Positions 36,247 through 45,279 of a stretch of 64,000 bases of DNA are shown piece by piece (within the stretch, counting starts at the first letter, position 1; every line of letters begins with the position of its first letter). Position numbers and translations under genes: made by a program. The notes beneath the pieces were generated by a model. The model was not told the DNA's origin. It saw nothing but the letters and a program-made list of their open reading frames with translations, and ran no database searches. Origin of the DNA: an uncultured Veillonella sp. (GTDB lineage Bacteria; Bacillota; Negativicutes; Veillonellales; Veillonellaceae); assembly GCA_900538355.1 (NCBI GenBank), contig UPXS01000010.1:1-64000 (forward strand). The letters run 5' to 3'.

Positions 36247-36297
36247 CTATTTGTCTTTTCCAAGACAAATAAGCGCCACAAGTGCTCCAAAGGCGCC
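36247..36297 (-). pseudogene. 3' remnant of type I toxin gene (copy B)
   Basis: The last 16 codons and the stop (GAFGALVALICLGKDK) match the C-terminus of the toxin at 38937-39038. An in-frame TAG lies directly upstream, and there is no start codon or ribosome binding site. Confidence 0.82.
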
Positions 36298-36350
36298 CTA
36301 TAATCGAATCAATAAGAATCTATTAATAGAAATATCCGAAATATATTATA

Positions 36351-36396
36351 AAAGCCTCCTAATAATAAAGTTATTACTCTACTATTAGGAGGCTTT
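36351..36396 (-). terminator. terminator of autotransporter 2
   Basis: Stem AAAGCCTCCTAATA/TATTAGGAGGCTTT with an 18-base loop, almost identical to 33336-33381. It can work in both directions and would also stop the copy-B antisense RNA. Confidence 0.78.
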
Positions 36397-36439
36397 ATAT
36401 ATTGGCTATATTACAAAGAATAATTTATTAAATTGATTC

Positions 36440-38653
36440 TTAGAATTTATGTGTAAATCCAGCATTTACAGACCAGCCTGCTTTATAGTCGCCAGATAGA
36501 CCTGTGCTAAGGTCAGCAAAGATGCTGTTATTAGCATTGAAGCCATAACGACCACCGAATGCTAGATCTGTCCAAGTGCCTTTAAGATCTTGTTTTGTAT
36601 ATTTTGTAGTATTGCCAGTTGTGTACGCTGTATTTACAGTGCCAGAGAAGGCATGGTTTACACCAACGCGAGTATAGATGTTACCTGCGCCGAATGTTTT
36701 ACCAATTTCAAGGCCAAGACCACCTGCTGTGCTGCTCACACCAGATTGGTTAACATGCATACGCCCCGCATCAAAGCTATCCCCACCAAAGTGCGTGTAG
36801 CTCAATTGCGCTTGTGGTTCAATATATGTACCATTTTGGAATTTCACAGTTTTACCATAGCGTGCACCAATTGTGTAGGCATTGGCTTTAGCATCACCAG
36901 AAAGGCTTTCACCAATTTCATTGCGAGCTGTGAAAGTATTAGAAACGCGACCTACTTGGGACTCGAGATGAATATATTGATCTTTGCCAAGATTTTTAAC
37001 ACCGTACACACCTACAGCAAAGGCTTTTTCCTTACCAGTACCATTGAATACGTAGTCATCGTTGCCACGAAGGTAGGATACTTGACCACCTACAGTCCAG
37101 CCACTACCTGTTTTAGCATCGTAACCGCCTTGAATGCGTGTATATGTTGTATCTGTGTCTATACCTTTTGCGGTATAGCTATATTTACCGCCCCCAACAC
37201 GAGCCCAAATGCCTGTTGGTTCGCCTTGTTGCAATACACGTGGACGATACATATTATCTGTCAATGTTCTCCACCCGTTGATATTGCTCATGATAGCAGA
37301 ACGGGCACCGCGCATATGAGGAGTATCAAAATCACCCATGATAACGTGAATATGAGAATTACGCTCTGGCACTGGAGCTGGTTTCACTTCTGGTTTAGGA
37401 GTTGGTTTTGGTACTGGCTTAACCTCAGGTTTTGGAGTAGGCTTTACCTCTGGTTTAGGAGTCGGAGTTGGTACCGGCTTAACCTCAGGTTTAGGAGTTG
37501 GTTTAACTTCTGGCTTAGGTTGAGGTTTTGGTACAGGTTTATTTTCACCATATACGTATTTACCTTGACCATCCTTATCGGCTTGCCATGTAATATCACC
37601 TTCTTTAGCATGACCAGATGTAATTACTGTAAAACGACCAGATTCAGAACCATCAGATGCAATAGCTACTGTACCTTGTAGGTTTCTTTCACCATTAACA
37701 TAGTTATGATAGTACATCTTGTGAGCCAAGTTATCTAAAATCTTGTTCACATTAGCCTCAGAGGACATATCTAGGCCTCGTTGAGTAGTGTACACATGAG
37801 CCGCTGCACCAGGAGCCGCACTTGTAATATGAATATCACCACCCCAGAAGGAATCTGGAGTTAAACCATTATAGGTTTTCGTTGGTGGTTGATAGCTTGG
37901 ATCCTCAGTATCGCCACCTTCATCATTAGGATCGTAAATAAAGTTTACATGCCCTTCAAGCTTATCTACATATAGCTTATTATGCTCACTTTGGGTTACC
38001 ATATTCGCATAGTTGCGATTCTTAGAGCCTACAAGTCGATGTACATGGCTAGGTTGTGTACCACCATCTAATGTTCCTTCATGCAAGCCGCCTTGATAGA
38101 AAAGCTCCCAAGAACCATAGTCGCCAAGGAATACATTGATATGACTTGGATGCTTTGCGTCTTTGTCTGCTAAGTTAAAGGCTAAACCATCCCAAAGAGA
38201 TTCTTTGCCAATGATACCAATATTGATCTCAGACGCATGATTTGGGTCGCTTTTAACGATAACATCACCTACCAAAGACAAGTCATTGCCAGTAAAATTA
38301 CCTTTGTTGCCGTCTACACCAATATTAACGGTGCCACCTTGAGCCACTGCAATAGGAGTGCTTACATTTTGAACATCATAAACACCTTCCTTAAGGCTAA
38401 CTGTACTGCCACCTTTACTGCTGATAAAAGGCTTGTTATTATAGCCAATATTAGCAACAGCTTTATCAATGCTGACTGTACTACCAGTATCTGCCTCAAT
38501 GGTAGATATGTAGTTTGTCATTTCGCCAGCTTTGAATGACCCACCATTAGTAGCAGTAATCGTCATCCCCTCTGCCATCACATAAGGCACCACAGAACTA
38601 GCAATCGTCAGAGCAATCGCTAAAGATAGGTTTGCTTTATACACACGTTTCAT
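36440..38653 (-). CDS. classical (type Va) autotransporter 2
   Basis: A 737-residue monomeric autotransporter. Signal peptide [20 protein letters not shown] (cleavage near VMAEG), passenger of about 350 residues, a Pro/Lys linker made of [14 protein letters not shown] repeats, and a beta-domain from about residue 475 ([19 protein letters not shown]) to the terminal Phe. The barrel is highly similar to autotransporter 1; passengers share [11 protein letters not shown] and GERNL but differ distally. GAGAGGG is 5 bases before the ATG. The gene is bracketed by inverted copies of a toxin-antitoxin element, which may have helped its duplication or mobilisation. Confidence 0.95.
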   Translation of the reverse strand: MKRVYKANLSLAIALTIASSVVPYVMAEGMTITATNGGSFKAGEMTNYISTIEADTGSTVSIDKAVANIGYNNKPFISSKGGSTVSLKEGVYDVQNVSTPIAVAQGGTVNIGVDGNKGNFTGNDLSLVGDVIVKSDPNHASEINIGIIGKESLWDGLAFNLADKDAKHPSHINVFLGDYGSWELFYQGGLHEGTLDGGTQPSHVHRLVGSKNRNYANMVTQSEHNKLYVDKLEGHVNFIYDPNDEGGDTEDPSYQPPTKTYNGLTPDSFWGGDIHITSAAPGAAAHVYTTQRGLDMSSEANVNKILDNLAHKMYYHNYVNGERNLQGTVAIASDGSESGRFTVITSGHAKEGDITWQADKDGQGKYVYGENKPVPKPQPKPEVKPTPKPEVKPVPTPTPKPEVKPTPKPEVKPVPKPTPKPEVKPAPVPERNSHIHVIMGDFDTPHMRGARSAIMSNINGWRTLTDNMYRPRVLQQGEPTGIWARVGGGKYSYTAKGIDTDTTYTRIQGGYDAKTGSGWTVGGQVSYLRGNDDYVFNGTGKEKAFAVGVYGVKNLGKDQYIHLESQVGRVSNTFTARNEIGESLSGDAKANAYTIGARYGKTVKFQNGTYIEPQAQLSYTHFGGDSFDAGRMHVNQSGVSSTAGGLGLEIGKTFGAGNIYTRVGVNHAFSGTVNTAYTTGNTTKYTKQDLKGTWTDLAFGGRYGFNANNSIFADLSTGLSGDYKAGWSVNAGFTHKF

Positions 38654-38701
38654 AAAAACCCTCTCTCATTTACATACTATAAACTATTATTAAATAATTT
38701 A

Positions 38702-38730
38702 ATTATATTTAATAATTATATTCTTGTAAA
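38702..38730 (-). promoter_or_regulatory. promoter of autotransporter 2
   Basis: TTTACA (38725-38730), 17-base spacer, TATAAT (38702-38707). Confidence 0.8.
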
Positions 38731-38772
38731 TATGAGGGAAATTTGCCACATAACTATAAAATTATCACAAGT

Positions 38773-38800
38773 AAAAAAAGCAGTAATTATAGTTACTGCT
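38773..38800 (-). terminator. minus-strand terminator, candidate end of the antitoxin RNA
   Basis: Stem AGCAGTAA/TTACTGCT (38779-38786 with 38793-38800), 6-base loop, then seven T on the minus strand. The only minus-strand promoter close upstream is the antisense one at 39144-39172. Confidence 0.78.
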
Positions 38801-38848
38801 AACGTATACGTATATATATTTTTGTATATTTCTATAAATAGATTCTTA

Positions 38849-38877
38849 TTGATTCGCTTATATGTTCGCCATATAAT
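38849..38877 (+). promoter_or_regulatory. toxin promoter
   Basis: TTGATT (38849-38854), 17-base spacer, TATAAT (38872-38877). Predicted start near 38884, giving a leader of about 53 bases. Confidence 0.78.
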
Positions 38878-38905
38878 TGATATAGGATAGTTAAGCGAGG
38901 TTGGG

Positions 38906-38929
38906 CCTCTCTTCGTCTATGAAGGGAGG
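38906..38929 (+). promoter_or_regulatory. hairpin hiding the toxin ribosome binding site
   Basis: CCTCTCTTC (38906-38914) pairs with GAAGGGAGG (38921-38929): nine pairs, one G-U, 6-base loop. The right arm contains the Shine-Dalgarno sequence, a layout typical of type I toxin mRNAs. Confidence 0.72.
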
Positions 38930-38936
38930 GTTGTCT

Positions 38937-39038
38937 ATGAGTGATTATGAGTTAATCATGCTAATCCTAGAGGTAATGACTGTAGTCATTGCTTTTGGTG
39001 CACTCGTGGCGCTTATTTGTCTTGGAAAAGACAAATAG
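38937..39038 (+). CDS. type I toxin peptide, holin-like/TxpA-BsrG-like (33 aa)
   Basis: A 33-residue hydrophobic peptide: MSDYELIMLILEVM, one membrane segment at about 6-29, then the charged tail GKDK. The start MSxYExxM followed by a single transmembrane helix and lysine tail matches the TxpA/BsrG/putative holin-like toxin pattern. An excellent ribosome binding site (GGGAGGG) lies 6 bases before the ATG but is buried in a hairpin. A 10-base-pair stem (39014-39037) covers its last codons. A strong opposing promoter 106 bases past the stop should make an antisense RNA over the 3' half. Expected role: membrane-damaging toxin silenced by that RNA. The family is inferred from pattern only. Confidence 0.82.
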   Translation: MSDYELIMLILEVMTVVIAFGALVALICLGKDK

Positions 39039-39143
39039 CCCTTCGTTATCCCTAGATAATTAGGTAACTGAAAGGCCATTTCATCAATTATTTATTCTCT
39101 TGAGATGAGCCCGACGGATCTACTCGCTTGGCTATCTATTTAT

Positions 39144-39172
39144 ATTATAGGGTTAATCTTATATATCGTCAA
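39144..39172 (-). promoter_or_regulatory. antisense (antitoxin) promoter of copy A
   Basis: TTGACG (39167-39172), 17-base spacer, TATAAT (39144-39149). Stronger than the toxin promoter by match, as expected for an antitoxin RNA. Confidence 0.8.
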
Positions 39173-39211
39173 ATACGGATAAACGATACTATAGTACACT
39201 TATACAGACCA

Positions 39212-39238
39212 AAAGGCAGCGATCGAATCGCTGCCTTT
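39212..39238 (-). terminator. bidirectional terminator, toxin mRNA and secreted-protein gene
   Basis: A 12-base-pair perfect stem AAAGGCAGCGAT/ATCGCTGCCTTT with a 3-base loop. The minus-strand tail has TTTT and the plus-strand tail TTTATTCTTT. Confidence 0.8.
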
Positions 39239-39243
39239 ATTCT

Positions 39244-39570
39244 TTATCTACGTGCCACACGCATAGCGGCCATCATACCTGGAGATTTCCATACAGATTG
39301 GCCATTGTCTGAAACGAGTTTGTTGTTATAGTAGAATACATCTGCATTGTAATAGTTACTATCGCTAGATGATACCTTATAGCTAAGGCCAGATGTAGTG
39401 TACACCGTAAAGTTGAGTACATCCCCTACTCTCTTCACAGAGTCTTGGTCTACATACCAGCTATTACCATTATAGGTTGTAGCATACACATCTGTACGAG
39501 CTTCTACATCATGTGTATTAATACCAATCAACACGAGTAGAGCTGCTAATATATATAAGAATTTACGCAT
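39244..39570 (-). CDS. small secreted protein of unknown function (108 aa)
   Basis: The open frame runs 53 codons further upstream, but GGAGG is 8 bases before the ATG at 39568-39570, and an extended -10 promoter (TGGTATAAT, 39608-39616) lies inside the longer frame, so the short form is chosen. It has a signal peptide (MRKFLYILAALLVLIGINTH, cleavage near VEARTD), then a Tyr/Asn/Ser-rich domain (WYVDQDSVKRVGDVLNFTVY) that loosely recalls surface-adhesin-E-like domains with a W-Y-V-D strand; that similarity is weak. Probably periplasmic or surface-exposed. Confidence 0.78.
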   Translation of the reverse strand: MRKFLYILAALLVLIGINTHDVEARTDVYATTYNGNSWYVDQDSVKRVGDVLNFTVYTTSGLSYKVSSSDSNYYNADVFYYNNKLVSDNGQSVWKSPGMMAAMRVARR

Positions 39571-39607
39571 TAGAATTACCTCCGTTTTATCGTTGGAATA
39601 CTTGTTT

Positions 39608-39616
39608 ATTATACCA
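39608..39616 (-). promoter_or_regulatory. extended -10 promoter of the 108-aa secreted protein
   Basis: Minus-strand TGGTATAAT. The -35 is poor. The predicted leader is about 30 bases. Confidence 0.6.
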
Positions 39617-39812
39617 AAAAACGGTGAAATTCGCATTAAAATGGCAACTTCTGAGCCAACTACTATCGGCTGCTCAATATACAATACAATACGTTTCATA
39701 ACAGATTTGTTATATAAGAGAACATTCAATCCCTATTTCTTATCTTCGTATATCTAATAAAGATATTATAGGTTGATCTAAATTTAGTATCCCATCAATT
39801 TGATTTCTACAT

Positions 39813-39848
39813 AAAAGAAGGTATCAACTGCCGTTGATACCTTCTTTT
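39813..39848 (-). terminator. terminator at the end of the polysaccharide region
   Basis: A 16-base-pair perfect stem (39813-39828 with 39833-39848), 4-base loop and T runs on both strands, 31 bases after the stop of the next gene. Confidence 0.88.
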
Positions 39849-39878
39849 AATTCCACTATATAGTTATTAAGAATTATC

Positions 39879-40289
39879 TTAATATACTAGTTCTCCATTA
39901 AATGTACGATATTCATCACCAATTTTTGTTAAATCCTTTACAAGTAATCTAGAAGTTTGATGATCTAACTTCATAACTAATGTATGTCCAATAGATTTAG
40001 CCTTATGTATTACTTCACCAAGAAAATTAACAATGTTAAAGAATATCTCCTGAGGAGTACAATCTAAACATTTTAATAAAGAATCATCTTCCTTTAATCT
40101 AATACTATATACAGTTTCTCGATCGCCTTCCAACGTAAAATTCAATAAAACAGAAGTTGTCTCTACATCATAATCCAAATGATATGTATTAAGACGACCG
40201 CGCACTATAGCTTTATTATCATCTAAAATATTTGTAATTTCAAGCTCTATAGGCCTATTCTTATCAACTGAAAGTACATATTTTTTCAT
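39879..40289 (-). CDS. hypothetical cytoplasmic protein (136 aa)
   Basis: Start set at ATG 40287-40289, with GGGAG 9 bases upstream; the in-frame ATG seven codons earlier has no ribosome binding site. No signal peptide or membrane segment. The sequence is a mixed alpha/beta acidic protein (IELEITNILDDNKAIVRGRL, ending RTFNGELVY) that I do not recognise. It is the last minus-strand gene before the terminator, 203 bases beyond the polymerase gene, so it may belong to the polysaccharide operon or have its own weak promoter. Confidence 0.75.
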   Translation of the reverse strand: MKKYVLSVDKNRPIELEITNILDDNKAIVRGRLNTYHLDYDVETTSVLLNFTLEGDRETVYSIRLKEDDSLLKCLDCTPQEIFFNIVNFLGEVIHKAKSIGHTLVMKLDHQTSRLLVKDLTKIGDEYRTFNGELVY

Positions 40290-40492
40290 AATTAAAATCT
40301 CCCAAACCAATATATTAACTAATGTAGTCCCCTAGAAATGAATACTCCCAATATATTCATTCTATAATATTTTGCTATACAAATTATAACTAATTATGAG
40401 ATAGAAAAGCCATAAACTATATATCAAATATATTCGATGTATTTTAAACATTAGTTACAATATACACATTATACTTTATTTAGAATAACCCC

Positions 40493-42052
40493 CTATTCTC
40501 TGGTTATATCATTATGCTCATAAAATTTAATATAACAAATCAAAATCCCTACAAGAATTGGATAAGCCAATAAAAATTCATTACTCATAAAGCATGCAAT
40601 TTGTCCAAAGAATGCCACTAATAGGTAGACCAATGTAGGGTTGTTAATATACTTCTTAATCTTATAGGTTCTATATAAGATATATAAAATTGGGGTAATA
40701 AACAAGATTTCCCCTATCAACCCAAACCATGCCAATATAGCTGCAAACTCATTAAGTACTGGATACTCAAATGCTAAAAAGCCTTTTTGTAATACGTCTT
40801 CTGTCCAACGTTTAACTTCGCCACTATCTTTAGCAAAATCAGGGAATTTATCAACCATATAACTTGAGTGTAAGCCTCTACCAACACCAAATACTAAATG
40901 ATCTAGTCCAACGTTAAACATAGCTACGGTATTACCAAATCTAGCTGAATTAGATCTAGAACTAGTATTGCTGACTGACTTAACATTGCTATCAATATAC
41001 TTATCTAGAGCTTTTTCTACAGATACAGACTTAGGTCCTTCTTCAATAGCAGTCGTTTGAGAAATACTAGCTTTAATCATAGGGCTTACTACGGAGTCAC
41101 CAACAATGGCGAAGGAATAGCTAAAAATACTTAAACCAATCGTAAATAGACATAACTTCCACCAAGATTTATATCTAAAGATTAGACTTAATACGACAAA
41201 TGCAACAAGTTCGAATAGATAAACAACAACACCTGTTCGCGCTTTAGTTAAGAAAATCATGACAACTAAGAGAAATGCTAATATAATATCAAGTTTATTC
41301 TTAGAATTTACATAATGAATACCTAATAATGGTGCCAAAAACACCGCAATCATACTAAAATAGGATGGTTCTAACGCAAGGCTTCTAAGTTGACCTGGCC
41401 ATAATTCCGGAGGCCACCACCCACTTTGTACAACAGGATCATATAAGCTATTATTAATAGTTACTAATATACTAGCCAAGTAATCTGAACCACTCCATAG
41501 CCAAGAAACCTCTATAATGGAGTAAGCTATACATAGTATTGTTAATATCCTTGCAGCATTAACAATAGTATCAAGACCTTTTTTACAATCATCTTTATAT
41601 AGATTAAAAATGATTAAGAATAGCCCAATTAAGGGGAATATAAAGTTTCTAAACAGATACCAAACTAGTGATACCATTAACTTTACTTGTAGAATAAATT
41701 CATTACCTACAAACGAAGGAAATAGCGCATATAGTTTTTGGACAACAGATGTATTGATTAAATACGTGTAAATAACAGTATCATAAAAAGGAAAAGAAAA
41801 TACCCCTAAAATGGTACAAAAAACAATCCAAGCAACAGATATTGTAAAATACGGTTTAAAGGGAAACTCTGTCTTCTTGTTCCATAGGCTATATACAATG
41901 AATAACAAAAGGGAAAAGAACAGAAATATCATCGATAGATTATTGCCCATTGAAAACAAAGTATACCGATCTGGAATCCGCATCAGTGGTAATGAAATTA
42001 TCATTGCACAAAGCAATAACTCTTGAATTTTATAATATGCTGTACTAATCAT
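40493..42052 (-). CDS. Wzy-like O-antigen/capsule polymerase
   Basis: A 519-residue integral membrane protein with about 11-12 predicted hydrophobic segments, a large polar periplasmic loop (about 315-420) and a FGVGRGLHSSYMVDK segment, the arrangement of Wzy/O-antigen-ligase superfamily proteins. Expected job: polymerise lipid-linked repeat units on the periplasmic side. It lies 30 bases after the flippase gene; the Wzx-Wzy pair supports a Wzy-dependent pathway. Polymerase and ligase are hard to tell apart by sequence. I call polymerase because a better ligase candidate lies at 53175-54386. Confidence 0.82.
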   Translation of the reverse strand: MISTAYYKIQELLLCAMIISLPLMRIPDRYTLFSMGNNLSMIFLFFSLLLFIVYSLWNKKTEFPFKPYFTISVAWIVFCTILGVFSFPFYDTVIYTYLINTSVVQKLYALFPSFVGNEFILQVKLMVSLVWYLFRNFIFPLIGLFLIIFNLYKDDCKKGLDTIVNAARILTILCIAYSIIEVSWLWSGSDYLASILVTINNSLYDPVVQSGWWPPELWPGQLRSLALEPSYFSMIAVFLAPLLGIHYVNSKNKLDIILAFLLVVMIFLTKARTGVVVYLFELVAFVVLSLIFRYKSWWKLCLFTIGLSIFSYSFAIVGDSVVSPMIKASISQTTAIEEGPKSVSVEKALDKYIDSNVKSVSNTSSRSNSARFGNTVAMFNVGLDHLVFGVGRGLHSSYMVDKFPDFAKDSGEVKRWTEDVLQKGFLAFEYPVLNEFAAILAWFGLIGEILFITPILYILYRTYKIKKYINNPTLVYLLVAFFGQIACFMSNEFLLAYPILVGILICYIKFYEHNDITRE

Positions 42053-42082
42053 ATTAAAACAAACCTCTCAAACTATTTAAAC

Positions 42083-43327
42083 CTATTGGAAGAGTTGTTT
42101 CCTTAATAAGCCTCCCATAATAATCATAATTAAAAATTCTGTTAATAACATTGTCATTGCTACCCCTTTAGCCCCCCACAAATAACACAATGGGAATATA
42201 GATAACAAGCTAAAGAATGCTGCCAATACTAGAGTTCGGCTATATGCACTATTCATATTGAGTGGTAGCATCGTTTCTTCACCAAATACAGTACTAATAG
42301 CAACAGCTAAAGGAACAAATGACAAGATTCGTAATACGTCAACAGTTAAATTATAATCCGCTCCGAACAATAGCTTGACTATAGTATCCGAGAAGAAAAA
42401 TAGTGATGTACAACCAACAAGACCTACAACTAGATATAAGAGCAATTGCTTTTTAATGAACTGTAACCCTTTTGGAATATCATCCTTCATCATCTTACTT
42501 ATAAATGGATATATGGCGTCACTGACAGCATATATACCTCTACGAACACATGTAATTAATTTATCAGCAGCACTATAGTAACCAACGATAACATTATTCG
42601 TAAGCATACCTAATACCACTACATTAGTTGCAGTATATAAATTAACTGCCAACGAGGATACGAATATAGACCATCCTTCTTTATAAGAATTAATAATTTC
42701 ACCCATAGGTGGTAATTTGAATAATCCAGTATAGTGTTTTCTTAACCAGACTATTGAAAAAATACCTGCAATTAATGGAGTACAAGCCTGTAAGAATGCA
42801 GCAAGTATATAATCCTCTGGAGATTTTACAAGTAAAAATATACCAAGCATCGTACAGATACGACCACTCATATTTAATATGGTAATATACCGCATCTTCT
42901 GTATGCCCTGGAAAAACCATACAGGAAATAAAACATTGCCTATAATTCCACAGTACATAACTTGAAACAATAATATATCGATCGTGTTCCCTAGGAATAT
43001 GCGTTGCAAATTATAAATAGCAAAAAATACGGCCGTAACAAATATTAATATACATACTTTTCCATAAAAATATTTGGCAAATAGAGATCCTATCTTCTGT
43101 TCTTCAGCCTGTGCTATTGCCTTTGGAGCCGTTAAGGAGTACCCAAAATCAACAAAGATTCGGAAATATTCCATAATACCTTGCATAAATGCAATCATTC
43201 CAAAATGCAAAGGTCCTAATACGCGAATTAAATATGGTACCAAAATAAAAGCGAGTACATACTCTAAGGCGCGTAGGGTTAGTAGAGAAAATATATTCTC
43301 TATTAATACGGAGTAACTCTTCCTCAC
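42083..43327 (-). CDS. Wzx-like polysaccharide flippase
   Basis: A 414-residue MOP/PST-superfamily transporter with about 12 membrane segments. The start is GTG with AGGA 8 bases upstream. The N-terminus (LRALEYVLAFILVPYLIRVLG, split by hydrophobic turns) and the GYYSAADKLI region are typical of oligosaccharide flippases. It should move undecaprenyl-linked repeat units across the inner membrane. Confidence 0.9.
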   Translation of the reverse strand: MRKSYSVLIENIFSLLTLRALEYVLAFILVPYLIRVLGPLHFGMIAFMQGIMEYFRIFVDFGYSLTAPKAIAQAEEQKIGSLFAKYFYGKVCILIFVTAVFFAIYNLQRIFLGNTIDILLFQVMYCGIIGNVLFPVWFFQGIQKMRYITILNMSGRICTMLGIFLLVKSPEDYILAAFLQACTPLIAGIFSIVWLRKHYTGLFKLPPMGEIINSYKEGWSIFVSSLAVNLYTATNVVVLGMLTNNVIVGYYSAADKLITCVRRGIYAVSDAIYPFISKMMKDDIPKGLQFIKKQLLLYLVVGLVGCTSLFFFSDTIVKLLFGADYNLTVDVLRILSFVPLAVAISTVFGEETMLPLNMNSAYSRTLVLAAFFSLLSIFPLCYLWGAKGVAMTMLLTEFLIMIIMGGLLRKQLFQ

Positions 43328-43393
43328 ATTACTTTTCCTCTATCATTAATATCTATCAAACCTTACTAACCATGCTTTCATAATTAGAGAAAA

Positions 43394-43437
43394 TCCCATA
43401 GTATTATCAATTAAAAATATAAAGATAATCTCTATGG
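43394..43437 (-). other. hairpin between glycosyltransferase and flippase genes
   Basis: CCCATAG/CTATGGG with an inner ATTATC/GATAAT pairing, then a weak T-rich tail (ATTTTC) on the minus strand. It may be a partial terminator within the operon. Confidence 0.4.
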
Positions 43438-43488
43438 GTTTTAATCATATGTTACATACAACCGTATAAATATGGTTATGATTCATAT

Positions 43489-44442
43489 TCAATAATACAA
43501 TTTAACCAATACCCTCTTTATATCTTGTTTGCACTTCCATAATGGGTTATGGCTAGTATCAACTGTATGATCTAAGACATAGTGCTTATATTGAGTGAGT
43601 AAATCATTGTACTCTGTCTTACATTTATTAACATGAACTCTACGAGATAATTCCACATAGGAATTTAAAAGATACAATTGCAGTTCGTTCTTTACACTAC
43701 TACAGTGCTCCATAAGATAATCATTCATATATATATGGGACTCTACGGTATCTGTCATAAAACGTCTACTAAAATTAGCCATTATACTACCAGCGCGTTG
43801 TACATAATAATAAAGAGGTTCATTTACTGTTACTATAGTATTAGCATTCAAAAATAGCCTGAAAATAGTAAAATTATCCTCTTGAACTCTCCCCTTTGGA
43901 AAACGAACTAATACTGTCCCATTGAATAACTCAGATTTAAAGAGTTTATTCCATACTACATTGAGATCGAATGGTTCCGTTTTTAATAGATAATATCGTA
44001 ACATATCCATGCCTGTGAAAGTTCTTGTATCATCTTGAACAGACATAGTATGTATACTAATATCATCATCACCTCTATAGATATAATAATTACAAGAAAC
44101 CATATCAGCATTGCTACTATTCGCTACAGTAAGCAATCTTTCACACATTGTATTTTCTATAAAATCATCACTATCAACGAATAAAATATAGTCTCCTGTA
44201 ACATGATCTAAACCATAATTACGGGCATCGGAAAGCCCTCCATTTTCTTTGTGAAAGACCTTTACACGTTTATCCTTCGCCGCATAAGAATCCGCAATAG
44301 AACCGCTGCGATCAGTTGCCCCATCATCAACTAAAATAATTTCTAAATTTTGATAAGTTTGATTAAGTATTGATTGAATACATTTATCAACATACTGTTC
44401 AACATTATAAATAGGAACAATAATAGAAAGTAACGGCTCCAT
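43489..44442 (-). CDS. GT2-family glycosyltransferase
   Basis: A 317-residue GT-A fold enzyme. The family N-terminus SIIVPIYNVEQYVDKCIQSI, LVDDGATDRSG and the metal-binding DSDD (FVDSDDFIENTM) are present. The C-terminal half is helical. It transfers a sugar to the growing repeat unit on the cytoplasmic face; the sugar cannot be read from sequence. AAAGGAT lies upstream of the ATG, and 4 bases separate it from the preceding licD-like gene. Confidence 0.93.
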   Translation of the reverse strand: MEPLLSIIVPIYNVEQYVDKCIQSILNQTYQNLEIILVDDGATDRSGSIADSYAAKDKRVKVFHKENGGLSDARNYGLDHVTGDYILFVDSDDFIENTMCERLLTVANSSNADMVSCNYYIYRGDDDISIHTMSVQDDTRTFTGMDMLRYYLLKTEPFDLNVVWNKLFKSELFNGTVLVRFPKGRVQEDNFTIFRLFLNANTIVTVNEPLYYYVQRAGSIMANFSRRFMTDTVESHIYMNDYLMEHCSSVKNELQLYLLNSYVELSRRVHVNKCKTEYNDLLTQYKHYVLDHTVDTSHNPLWKCKQDIKRVLVKLYY

Positions 44443-44446
44443 ATAC

Positions 44447-45268
44447 TTAATCCTTTCGATTTATCTTATAGGCAACAATATTATGTCCACAGCGTTGGTT
44501 CTCAGGAGGCATCTGCATATAATCATCATACATATTATCTAGATATTGTCTCCAACAGGACATAACAGAAAATAATTGGTCTTCAAACTCAATAGTAGTC
44601 ATCTTCTCAAAGTCCTGTTTAGGCAATCGTTCCTTTACACCTTCACCCCAGGCAATTACACCAACATACTCTGATTTAGTATAGTCATAAGATTTAGCCA
44701 AACGATCCATAATATCGATACAACGTTGTTTACCAAATAAACGACACAATGGAACAATAACTAATTTACCTAAAGCATGAATAAGAGATTTCCCCTTAAA
44801 CAGTTTAGCGCTAGCTAATGTAAGTATTTTTTGATAAAAAATCGATTTATCATAAATCTCTTTCATAATGGACATATCTTCACTAAATCCATCAACAGGG
44901 AAAATATCTATCCATAAATACTTGCTACGTAATGTATTAGAATATGTATTTTCACAAGGAATATTTTTATTGATGATAGCTGCATAGGTTGCATCTAAAC
45001 TATGATTGATAGGATTTGCGATTAACTCTAATCCATCATGATCATAATGCTCTTTTAACGTTAATAATCGTTCGTAATCAGGTCTTGGCATGCAAACATC
45101 AATATCATCATCCCAAGGTATAAACCCTTTATGTCGAGCTGCACCTATTAATGTGCCATAACATAAACTATATTTTAAATTATATTTTTTGCAAAATTTG
45201 TCAAAATCCTTGAGAAGATTCAACTCTTCTAGCTGAACCTCTCGTAAAGATAATTGTTGCATACTCAC
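44447..45268 (-). CDS. LicD-family phosphotransferase 1
   Basis: A 273-residue LicD-fold protein (LCYGTLIGAARHKGFIPWDD then DIDVCMPRPDY, about residues 36-67). LicD enzymes transfer a phospho-substituent, classically phosphocholine from CDP-choline, to a glycan. The ORF begins at GTG, but the ATG two codons later (45262) is an equal candidate. It lies directly after the cytidylyltransferase-oxidoreductase fusion and two genes from a second LicD, suggesting both use a CDP-activated group made in this cluster. Confidence 0.92.
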   Translation of the reverse strand: MSMQQLSLREVQLEELNLLKDFDKFCKKYNLKYSLCYGTLIGAARHKGFIPWDDDIDVCMPRPDYERLLTLKEHYDHDGLELIANPINHSLDATYAAIINKNIPCENTYSNTLRSKYLWIDIFPVDGFSEDMSIMKEIYDKSIFYQKILTLASAKLFKGKSLIHALGKLVIVPLCRLFGKQRCIDIMDRLAKSYDYTKSEYVGVIAWGEGVKERLPKQDFEKMTTIEFEDQLFSVMSCWRQYLDNMYDDYMQMPPENQRCGHNIVAYKINRKD

Positions 45269-45279
45269 TCAATCCCATA

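Larger units (their letters stand above)
36101..36337 (-). repeat. deleted, inverted copy (B) of the type I toxin-antitoxin element
   Basis: It aligns as a reverse complement to 38830-39183, with about 124 bases missing (corresponding to roughly 38866-38989). The deletion removes the toxin -10, ribosome binding site and first 17 codons, but keeps the antisense promoter and the 3' overlap region. With copy A it forms inverted repeats flanking autotransporter 2. Confidence 0.88.
38801..39137 (-). ncRNA. predicted antisense antitoxin RNA
   Basis: Inferred transcript from the promoter at 39144-39172 (start near 39137) leftward across the toxin 3' UTR and ORF. The left end is uncertain: the first good minus-strand terminator is at 38773-38800, but processing or an earlier stop is possible. 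At least the first 100 bases would overlap the toxin mRNA 3' end. Confidence 0.6.
38830..39183 (+). repeat. complete type I toxin-antitoxin element (copy A)
   Basis: The full-length copy holds converging promoters, a leader hairpin, a 33-codon hydrophobic ORF and a 3' overlap region. It is the inverted partner of 36101-36337. Confidence 0.85.
39571..39878. other. intergenic: secreted-protein promoter and operon terminator
   Basis: It contains the extended -10 promoter at 39608-39616 and the terminator at 39813-39848. Nothing else was recognised. Confidence 0.5.

Noticed and set aside
36206..36388. 60-codon plus-strand ORF
   Set aside because: It overlaps the antisense RNA region of copy B and the autotransporter terminator. 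The opposite strand carries the recognisable toxin remnant.
39571..39729. N-terminal extension of the 108-aa secreted protein to 161 aa
   Set aside because: A promoter lies inside the extension, and the internal ATG has the ribosome binding site and the signal peptide.
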